From the NCBI GenBank assembly GCA_019057355.1, contig DXJM01000216.1:1-7351 (forward strand): a stretch of DNA of 7,351 bases, read 5' to 3'. Position numbers and translations under genes: made by a program. The notes under the pieces are model-generated. The model was not told the DNA's origin, did not search any database, and saw only the letters and a program-made list of their open reading frames with translations. This DNA is from Promethearchaeota archaeon. GTDB taxonomy: Archaea; Asgardarchaeota; Lokiarchaeia; Sigyniarchaeales; SOKP01. Position 1 is the stretch's first letter; each line of letters begins with the position of its first letter. Shown here one piece after another: positions 1 to 6,500 of the stretch.

Positions 1-28
1 ACGTCATTTTTAAAAAAGAATAATGAAG

Positions 29-37
29 ATAAATATC
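29..37 (+). promoter_or_regulatory. Possible TATA box of the E2 gene
   Basis: The A/T-rich stretch ATAAATATC is centred about 23 bases before the E2 ATG, close to the 25-27 base spacing expected between an archaeal TATA box and the start of a nearly leaderless transcript. A second candidate, TAAAAAAG, lies at 11-18. The background is very AT-rich, so this is weak evidence. Confidence 0.25.
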
Positions 38-55
38 TTTCGAGATTGAATTAAA

Positions 56-565
56 ATGAGAGAAGAAACAGATTATACTGAAGCAATCGAGGCATATAAA
101 AACGATAAACACGTCATTCTTGAGCCATGGGGACGAAGTATAGAACATTTACGCTTGACAATTATTGGGAAGGAGAAAACCCCATATGCGGGAGGAAAAT
201 TCATTTTTGAACTTAAATTTCCAGAAAATTATCCATTTCAACCCCCATATTCATATGCTGTAACGCTCATGTGGCATCCTAACATTGATTCAAGCATTCC
301 ACCGGGAAAATTAAATATTTGTCTCGATCTTATTAATCCTGATCTTGTCGGTAAAGTTGATGCATCTACGGGCGCTTCAGGATGGACTCCAAGCAAGACT
401 TTAACTAATATTATAGAAGCTTTAAAAGGAATGATGCATGTTGAACCACCATTTTTTAATCCTGGTGATCCATTGAATCACGAAGCAGGAGAACAATATT
501 TCAGGTTTCAAAAGAAATTTTTTGAAAAAGCTAAGAAATGGACGGAAAAGTATGCAATGGATTAG
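56..565 (+). CDS. Ubiquitin-conjugating enzyme E2 (UBC fold), catalytically intact
   Basis: This 169-residue protein is a UBC-fold E2, which takes an activated ubiquitin-like protein from an E1 as a thioester and passes it to a substrate or E3. Visible landmarks are the YPFQPP strand-loop (residues 59-64), the HPN motif (74-76) whose Asn lines the oxyanion hole, the active-site Cys89 in NICLD, the conserved Trp110-x-Pro, and FNPGDPLN (134-141), matching the PNPDDPL segment of eukaryotic E2s. The end, WTEKYAMD, closely matches the WTQKYAM terminus of human UBE2D as I remember it. Two insertions stand out: about 5 residues between HPN and the Cys, and about 13 between the Cys and Trp110. The ATG is fixed by an in-frame TGA at 47-49, with no start codon between. 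No Shine-Dalgarno is visible, so the mRNA may be leaderless or nearly so. An inactive UEV-type variant is ruled out by the Cys. Family is sure; the cognate modifier is unknown. Confidence 0.95.
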   Translation: MREETDYTEAIEAYKNDKHVILEPWGRSIEHLRLTIIGKEKTPYAGGKFIFELKFPENYPFQPPYSYAVTLMWHPNIDSSIPPGKLNICLDLINPDLVGKVDASTGASGWTPSKTLTNIIEALKGMMHVEPPFFNPGDPLNHEAGEQYFRFQKKFFEKAKKWTEKYAMD

Positions 566-581
566 TTCAAGAGTGATAAAA

Positions 582-613
582 AGGTTTTACAGCAAAAACC
601 TCTTTTCTTTTTC
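582..613 (+). terminator. Hairpin plus T-rich tract after the E2 gene
   Basis: AGGTTTT (582-588) pairs perfectly with AAAACCT (595-601) across a 6-base loop, and is followed by the T-rich run CTTTTCTTTTTC (602-613). It begins 17 bases after the E2 stop codon. The shape fits an intrinsic terminator; archaeal termination often needs only the T-run. It suggests the E2 mRNA ends here and the HAD gene has its own promoter. Confidence 0.5.
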
Positions 614-716
614 GGTAATTTTTCTATAAATTAAAAGAAAAACCATTTTTCTTTAATATCTTCTATATTTATTAAAATTTAATAATAATCCTTATCTCAA
701 TTCATTAAATAATAAA

Positions 717-1334
717 ATGAAAGACTTAGAAAATTTACTATCTAAAAAAAAAGTCATAGTTTTTGACTTGGACGGTACAATTGTAAGATTAAATGTGAAC
801 TGGAAAAATCTAAGAAACCTGTTAAGCCAAACTTTTTATCAATTATATGGAGAAAGAAAAGACTTTAAAACCATTACTGAATGCTTTAATGAAATTATAG
901 AACGTGATGATGAATCTCAATTAGAAGCATTTTTTAAACTTGTTCAAGATTTTGAGCTCCGTAACATTGAAAATACGGAATTAATAGAAGAAACCATATA
1001 TTTTATCAATAACTTAGAACATTTTGGTATTACCAAACAGGTATTTCTAGCTATTTTATCGCTTAACATGCAAGTAACTATAAAAAAAACATTAACTTTG
1101 GCTAATTTAAGTGGAAAATTTTCATATATTGTCGGAAAAGAAAATGTTCGAAATTGGAAACCTCATCCTTCAGGTCTATTAAAAATTAAGGATTATTTTG
1201 GAGTAACACGTGAAAAAATGATTTATTTTGGTGATTTAAAGAAAGATGTTGAAACTGGCATGAACGCGGGCATTGATGCATTTCTCATAGAGCAATTAAT
1301 CGCACTTGTAAAAGAAAAATACAGTTCTATTTAA
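717..1334 (+). CDS. HAD-superfamily hydrolase (phosphatase-like)
   Basis: A 205-residue soluble protein with all four HAD motifs. Motif I is FDLDGT, with nucleophile Asp17 and general acid/base Asp19. Motif II is Ser115 in AILSLN, motif III is Lys148 in NWKPHP, and motif IV is GDLKKD with Asp173 and Asp177 for Mg2+ binding. The segment at about 25-100 is helical and fits a small C1-type cap, as in phosphoglycolate phosphatase and pyrophosphatase-like members. The active site looks complete, so it should hydrolyse a phosphate ester through an aspartyl-phosphate, but the substrate cannot be read from the sequence. The gene lies alone after the E2 terminator; AT-only sequence at 664-689 could hold its TATA box, and no Shine-Dalgarno is seen. 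It ends 5 bp from the convergent receiver gene. Nothing ties it functionally to the ubiquitin genes. Confidence 0.85.
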   Translation: MKDLENLLSKKKVIVFDLDGTIVRLNVNWKNLRNLLSQTFYQLYGERKDFKTITECFNEIIERDDESQLEAFFKLVQDFELRNIENTELIEETIYFINNLEHFGITKQVFLAILSLNMQVTIKKTLTLANLSGKFSYIVGKENVRNWKPHPSGLLKIKDYFGVTREKMIYFGDLKKDVETGMNAGIDAFLIEQLIALVKEKYSSI

Positions 1335-1339
1335 TAAAT

Positions 1340-1708
1340 TTACGATTTACTAACTTTTTCCAATATTTCTATTACTCCTTCGGATTTGAAAGGTTTTCTA
1401 ACAAATCCTTTTACTTCTTTTGGTGTCTCATTACCTAAAGTCTCCTCGTTGATTGTAGATACGATCAATATAGTTGCTTTAGCATCAAAAGATAAAATAT
1501 CTTTTATTGCATCTATACCCCCCTTTATAGGCATAATGATATCCATTGTAACAATATCAGGCTTCAGTTCTTTATATTTATCAATTGCTTCTTCTCCATT
1601 CGTAGCTTCTCCAATAACCTCACAAAAATCCGTAGAATTGACGATCTTTTTTAGCATGGCTCTTGAAAATGAGGAATCATCAACTATTAGAACCGATTTT
1701 TTAGTCAT
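1340..1708 (-). CDS. Stand-alone CheY-like response regulator (receiver domain only)
   Basis: This 122-residue protein is a single receiver domain with no output domain. The acidic pocket is Asp10-Asp11 in VLIVDDS, the phosphoacceptor is Asp56 in TMDIIMP, the switch hydroxyl is Ser84 in IVSTI, and the conserved Lys is Lys105 in RKPF. Phe102 occupies the place of the Tyr106 aromatic switch of E. coli CheY. It should be phosphorylated by a histidine kinase and act through protein binding, in chemotaxis/archaellum control or other signalling. No kinase, CheA or archaellum gene is in the window, so the partner is unknown. It is convergent with the HAD gene. The AT-rich stretch around 1738-1748, about 34 bases upstream of the ATG on the minus strand, could be its TATA region. 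Domain identity is certain; a strict CheY role is not. Confidence 0.93.
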   Translation of the reverse strand: MTKKSVLIVDDSSFSRAMLKKIVNSTDFCEVIGEATNGEEAIDKYKELKPDIVTMDIIMPIKGGIDAIKDILSFDAKATILIVSTINEETLGNETPKEVKGFVRKPFKSEGVIEILEKVSKS

Positions 1709-1795
1709 TATATCAACCCTAAGTAATGATACTGTTAATTATTTTTGAAAAGCTAGTAAGGATTATTTTATTTAAACATTTTTAATAACAAAGTA

Positions 1796-1810
1796 CTAAA
1801 ATAAAAAAAT
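1796..1810 (-). terminator. T-rich tract downstream of the E1 C-terminal frame
   Basis: Read on the minus strand, AAATTTTTTTATTTT begins roughly 25 bases after the TGA stop at 1836-1838. A T-run of this type is the main element of archaeal intrinsic termination. No strong hairpin precedes it, and the AT-rich background makes the call tentative. Confidence 0.3.
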
Positions 1811-1835
1811 TTGTTAAATAAATAGGAATTTTTTT

Positions 1836-2291
1836 TCACATAAATTTAATGATTATGTTATATTTCATAATTTCTGATTGCTCTTTTACCTTTCCTAATG
1901 GCGTGAGAGAAACAATATCGTTACTCCTTAATTTCAACTCTGCTTGTAAATTCACGTTAAAATCTTTAAATATGGGATTATTAGAATTGGGATCCCAATA
2001 AATTTCTTTGGTCATTGGATTTGAAACCAACCACTCTTGAGGATTTAATGGGATTTCAATTTGTTCTAACGCCCAAAAGATTTTTCCCAAATCGGCATTA
2101 AATTCCAAGACAATTTGAATATTTTCTTCACCTTCCACTTTTCCACAAGCAATGCAATCCTCTCTTTTTATTATATCCAATGCTTCAAATATTCCATATA
2201 CTCCATTATAATTTAGATAAGGTGGATCCATTGGAGGTCCAATATTTCGTCCCTTAACGCGGAATAAAAGCTTTAATGCCTTGTGTTTCAA
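1836..2291 (-). CDS. C-terminal part of the E1-like enzyme (second zinc CxxC and ubiquitin-fold domain), in a shifted frame
   Basis: On its own this 151-residue frame looks orphan, but it continues the E1 encoded just upstream. ALKLLF (residues 5-10) matches the end of the E1 helix (EGLKIL in human UBA2). YLNYNGVYGIF followed by REDCIACG (43-50) matches NYLVFNDVDGLYTY and KENCPACS of human UBA3, so Cys46 and Cys49 supply the second half of the E1 zinc site. Residues about 57-151 fit the ubiquitin-fold domain by which E1s recruit the E2. The only start at the listed position is TTG, with no Shine-Dalgarno; the first ATG is codon 21 (2229-2231), already inside the conserved region. The frame overlaps the upstream E1 part by 38 bases and is open back only to a TAA at 2310-2312. 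Most likely it is the tail of one interrupted gene: a natural frameshift, a sequence error, recoding, or less likely a genuinely split subunit. Confidence 0.8.
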   Translation of the reverse strand: MKHKALKLLFRVKGRNIGPPMDPPYLNYNGVYGIFEALDIIKREDCIACGKVEGEENIQIVLEFNADLGKIFWALEQIEIPLNPQEWLVSNPMTKEIYWDPNSNNPIFKDFNVNLQAELKLRSNDIVSLTPLGKVKEQSEIMKYNIIIKFM

Positions 2292-3423
2292 TGCTAGAAA
2301 TAATAGAACTTACTGATTGAATTGCTGCAATTTTATTTCCCAAAATATTTTCCATTTCTTCAAACTTGTAATCTGGACCAAAAGTATCCTTGATGTTTCT
2401 TTTCCATTCTTGAATTTCTGATTCAGACATTTCAGCTAATTTTTCATCTGATACATTTTCTTTAAATACTCTTTCTCGCAATTGTTCAAGTTGTTCTTGA
2501 GCCAAATCCCTCAATTTCACGAGTTCATCATCACGTGTTAAATCAGGTTTATTTCCATATTTTTTTTCATAATCTACTTCTGCTTTGATAACACAATGAT
2601 TTCTATTTCGAGGTAACCCTTTTAAAGTACAAGCTGCAACTAATTTATCATCTGCTGGAGGTATTGGAACCACGCAACGGTAGCATGGTGTTTGATTTAA
2701 TAATTTTGGCGCATGTTTCTCATCAAATTCTAGATCAATTTTTGTTCTTATCTTAGCAATTATTGGGTGAATGATGTTCTCCCGTAGTTTTTCTATTTTT
2801 TCCTCTAGTTCACCAATCATCCTTTCGGCTTCAAAATATTCGGGGTATTCTTCTTCATTAAGATTCCATAGTTCTGTTTCAACTATTTTCTCTATTTCGG
2901 CGTCCCTATCCTTATATTCTATACCTGAAGCCTCTGGAATGACAATCTGAACATGACCTTCAAAACCTACAGTCCCCCCCTCAACCATAGGTTTTTTAAT
3001 CCTCAAGCAAATTTTATTGAGGTCTAATCTTGCATTAAAATTATCCAAAGCAGCAATTATAACATCTGCTTCTTCATACACGAACATTGGTAGTTTTTGT
3101 AATTTTTCAAAATGATATTCCACTTTTAAATATGGATTCATCTCTTTTACTCGTTCTGCAGCAACCTCTGCTTTTGGTCTTCCCTCATCTCCGGGGCGAA
3201 AGAGCATTTGCCTTGACAAATTGGAGGTTTCTATAGTATCTAAATCTACCAAAACAAGTTTACCCAACCCCATTAAGGCAAAGTCTTTTGCGATCTCACA
3301 GCCTAATGCCCCTACACCAATTATCAATACGCACCCATCATTTAATACTCCTTGATCCCATCCCTCTATTAATTGTTGACGAGCAAACATCCGGGATTTA
3401 AAAATTTGATCTTTTTCACTCAT
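2254..3423 (-). CDS. Ubiquitin-activating E1-like enzyme (UBA3/UBA2 type), N-terminal and catalytic part, frame broken near its end
   Basis: This 389-residue frame is a ThiF/E1 enzyme, which adenylates the C-terminus of a ubiquitin-like protein and then holds it on a Cys. It shows the nucleotide loop GVGALG (36-41), VDLDTIETSNLSRQ with Asp60, Asp62 and Arg71, FRPGDEGRPKAEVAAE (75-90) almost as in human UBA3 with Lys84, and ALDN (125-128). The first zinc pair is Cys247/Cys250 in TPCYRC. Catalytic Cys265 lies in ACTLKGLPRNRNHC, aligning with the MCTIASMPR region of UBA3. This thioester Cys and the downstream ubiquitin-fold domain set it apart from MoeB, ThiF and UbaA. Residues about 164-245 form a charged helical insertion where UBA2/UBA3 have only a few residues. 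The frame leaves the family alignment after Gln381 and stops 8 residues later; the homologous tail continues in the overlapping 1836-2291 frame. A TATA box suits a leaderless ATG. Alone, this product would lack half its zinc site. Confidence 0.9.
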   Translation of the reverse strand: MSEKDQIFKSRMFARQQLIEGWDQGVLNDGCVLIIGVGALGCEIAKDFALMGLGKLVLVDLDTIETSNLSRQMLFRPGDEGRPKAEVAAERVKEMNPYLKVEYHFEKLQKLPMFVYEEADVIIAALDNFNARLDLNKICLRIKKPMVEGGTVGFEGHVQIVIPEASGIEYKDRDAEIEKIVETELWNLNEEEYPEYFEAERMIGELEEKIEKLRENIIHPIIAKIRTKIDLEFDEKHAPKLLNQTPCYRCVVPIPPADDKLVAACTLKGLPRNRNHCVIKAEVDYEKKYGNKPDLTRDDELVKLRDLAQEQLEQLRERVFKENVSDEKLAEMSESEIQEWKRNIKDTFGPDYKFEEMENILGNKIAAIQSVSSIISSIETQGIKAFIPR

Positions 3424-3444
3424 GATAAATCGCGTTTTTGTTGT

Positions 3445-3454
3445 TATAATTATA
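3445..3454 (-). promoter_or_regulatory. TATA box of the E1 gene (predicted leaderless start)
   Basis: The palindromic TATAATTATA is centred about 26 bases upstream of the E1 ATG (3421-3423), the usual TATA-to-start distance in archaea, so the transcript would begin at or next to the ATG. No Shine-Dalgarno is seen, which agrees. A second candidate, TTTAAATAGG (3484-3493), would give a leader of roughly 35-40 bases. Confidence 0.4.
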
Positions 3455-3535
3455 CCAATCGTTTCATGTAAATTTAACTTCTACCTATTTAAATGATAGT
3501 ATTTGTAAAATTCCTATTTCTTTCTAGTTCAATTC

Positions 3536-3566
3536 AATAGAATTCTATTTTCATTCTACTTAGAAT
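3536..3566. repeat. Cluster of short palindromes between the repeat-protein gene and the E1 gene
   Basis: A perfect 14-bp palindrome, AATAGAATTCTATT (3536-3549), is followed by a second inverted repeat, ATTCTA-CT-TAGAAT (3553-3566). The hexamer TAGAAT or its complement therefore occurs four times in 31 bases. The cluster lies just after the stop of the 1185-residue gene and about 110 bases upstream of the E1 ATG. It could be a processing or termination hairpin for the upstream mRNA or a regulator-binding site. With this AT content, chance is also possible. Confidence 0.35.
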
Positions 3567-3579
3567 TTTTGAATAATTA

Positions 3580-6500
3580 TTAATCATCTTTTTTCGCTAC
3601 TTTTTTAATCATTTCCGAAATATCCTTTAATTCTTTCAATTCTTTTGTCATTTGTTTCTCTTCCTGCCTCTTCTTTTCTTCATCTTTAGCTCTTACCAAT
3701 TCATTTGTCAAGTCTTTTTTAAAATTTATCATTGCACTCATATTTTTTCTAAACATTTTAGCTTCTTGGGCAATCCGTTCTTTCTCTTTTTTTTCTGTTA
3801 ATGATTGGATTTTTTGTTTTTCTCCTAATATAGTCGTAATTTCACTGGTATAGCTTCCTATTTCATCAATTATATCTTTTTTCTTCTCTTCATCTTTTCT
3901 TCTCAACTCTTCTTCATATTTTCTCTTTTGTTCTAATTCTCTCTGTTGAGCTTGAATTTCTTTAAATTTATGTTCTATATTTTGTTGTAGTCTTCTCGTA
4001 TTCTTTATTTCTGCTTCAATATACCCAATTTCTTCATCCCACCCAATTTTTTTAAACTTTTTCTTTGCTTCTTCATAGAGATTATAAGCTTTGTCAAATT
4101 CATATGTACTAGCTAGCCGCTTGGCTTGATCAATCAATTTCAATCCCTCATCTCTTAACTCATTGATAACATATTTCCTTTCAAGCATTTCTTCGTATTT
4201 TAATTTCTGATTTTCGCTTTCTTTCTCATAAAAGGATCTTCTTTGACATATTTCTTCCTGAAATGCATCATATTCTAGTTGCCTTTTTATTCTTTCTTTT
4301 TCTTCCATTTTTTGGTTTTTAGCTTGCTCAAACTTTTCTCGCTGTAAATCTTGTATTAACTCCGAAATTTTTTTTATCTCAGGTTCCCATCCAACATTAT
4401 CTTCCAATATTGTTTTTGCTTGGGCGTATAAAGAGATTGCAGGGTCATATTCTGGTGGGCGTTTTTCTAAATATGGTTTTGCCCTTTCTAACAAGGAAAA
4501 TGCGATTTCTCTATAATTAGCTTGTTCTCGTGCAATCTCTCTTCTCTCTTCTAAGGCTAATAGTTCTGCAATTTTTTTTTCTCTTTCTTGAAGTTGTCGT
4601 TCCTCAATAATTGCTTCTAATTCTCTCTCTTCTTGAAGTAACTCTAATTTTTTTTGAAGTGCCTGTTCTTTTTCAATTTCTTCTTGATTTTTGAGATGTA
4701 TTATTTTTACCATTGTTGCTTTGATGGATTCGGTTGGAAATTGCAATTGATGTAAAATAATTTCAGCCTTTCTATACTTATCCAAGGATTCATCATATTT
4801 TCTAATTCTTAGCAGATTATCAGCATCTTCTAAGAGCTTAAACGCATTTTCTTTTTGTTTTTCTAATTGTAAAATGCTTTCTTCTCTTTTTTGTTGAATG
4901 ATCTGTCTCCTTCGTAATCTTTCCCTCTCTTTTGCATTTTCTTTAGCAATTTGCACTTGAAAATCACTTTCTTCCTTTTCTACTTGCAACTTGCGTTCCT
5001 TTTCTTTTTGGTCAAGTTTTTCCTGCTTTTGTTTTATAGATTCAGTTCTTTGAATCATTTCTTCAATAACGGTTATTGGATATTGAATTTCATTCAAAAT
5101 TAATTCTGCATTACGATACATTTCAATTGCCTTGCTATATTGCCCCTTTCTTATTTCTAATTCAGAATCTTCTAAAATTTTAAATGCTTCCTGTTTTCTC
5201 ATTTCAACGTATTGCTGATATTCTTTCTTTTTTATTAAAACGGTTTCTTTTTGCCTCTGCTTGGATTTTTCATTCTCCAATCCTCGGGCAATCTGTTTGT
5301 AAAATTCTTTTTCCTCTTCTAAAATACTGATTTTCTTATTTAATTTTTCTTGCTTGATGAGATTTCTTTGCTTGATTTTTAACTCAAGCTTTTTAATTGC
5401 CGTTTCAATTAGAGGCACTTCATCGAGCCATTGAATTTCAACAAAAATCTTTGCCGCATTATGATATGCTGATATTGCTTTCTCTAAATCACCTTTTATT
5501 ATATATTCTTGAGCGGAATCTAGTATTTTAAATGCATCATCTCGTTTCATTTCTTGAGTTTTCTTCTCTTCTTCTCGATATAACAAAGTAATATGTTTCT
5601 GTTTTAACTTCTCTCGCTCAATTGTTGATTGTCGAGCAATTTCTAATTGTGCTTCAACCTCCTTTTTTCTATTCTCTTCAATCTTTTGTTTTCTCTTTAT
5701 TTCTTCTTCAGTTCTTACTTTTTTTATTCTTTCAACACTCATTAGAGTGGTTTTTATCGTTGAGGCTTGTGTCCTCCAATTGGGCCCTAAAACATTAGCT
5801 AATTCTAAAGCTTGGTTATATTTATCAATAGCAGAATCATAGTCTCCACTATTTTGTAAAAAATGATCTGCTTCAGTTAATAGATTATAGAATTGCTCTT
5901 CTAGTGTTTTTTTTTCCGCAATTCTTTCTTGATATTCCCTTTGTCTTGCTTCTCGAATTTCAGATGAAGTTATTGGTTTTTCTTTTTGTTTTGAAGATAT
6001 AGCCTCCTGCAACTTCATGAGCTCTTGTTGTTTTTTTTTTAATTTTTGAGTTTCTCCAACATCAATGTTCTGTTTATTCCTAATCATGCCAATATAGTTA
6101 AAAATTAGTTGAATATGAGAATCCCATTCAATTTTTTCGAAAAGGTTTATAGCATTTTCTAATTGTTTTATTGCATGATCATATTTCTTTTCTCTCTCCA
6201 ACCTTTTTGCTTCATCGATCAAGTAAAATGCCCTTTCTTGTATTTTTTCCTCCTCCTTCTTTTTTTCAGCAACTTCTCTCACTTTTATTATTACATTTGC
6301 ATCAGTATTTTGACTTTGACTAATTGGTTCTTGAATGATGTGATGTATTTTCATTTCAACCTTTTGACCTTGGAATTTCTCCATTTCTTTAACATTTTTC
6401 CTTATTTTATCAATAATTGTTTCAATATTTCGTGTTTGCTCTACCCAACCAATCGAGTTTAATAATTCTATCGATTCCTGATAGTGTTTTATAGCCTCAT

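Noticed and set aside
1386..1748. A 120-codon plus-strand open frame
   Set aside because: It lies opposite the receiver gene, whose motifs are all intact, and its translation is low-complexity hydrophobic sequence typical of an antisense shadow.
1836..2291. The 151-residue frame as an independent hypothetical protein
   Set aside because: Its conserved residues, including the CxxC pair, are the missing end of the adjacent E1, and it has no convincing start of its own.
2281..2291. A programmed +1 frameshift as the confirmed cause of the E1 break
   Set aside because: No clear slippery site or stimulatory structure is visible, and a simple +1 skip leaves the helix one residue short compared with the family. 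Kept only as one possibility.
2254..3423. Annotation of the E1-like gene as MoeB, ThiF or a UbaA-type sulfur-transfer enzyme
   Set aside because: The ACTLKGLPRNRNHC catalytic-Cys segment, the UBA3-like GRPKAEVAAE block and the following ubiquitin-fold domain fit eukaryotic-type E1s better. No rhodanese domain is present.
6163..6462. A 99-codon plus-strand open frame rich in Phe and Leu, superficially like a membrane protein
   Set aside because: It is the complement of Lys/Glu-rich codons in the helical repeat protein, which gives Phe/Leu/Tyr-rich shadows. It has no independent support.
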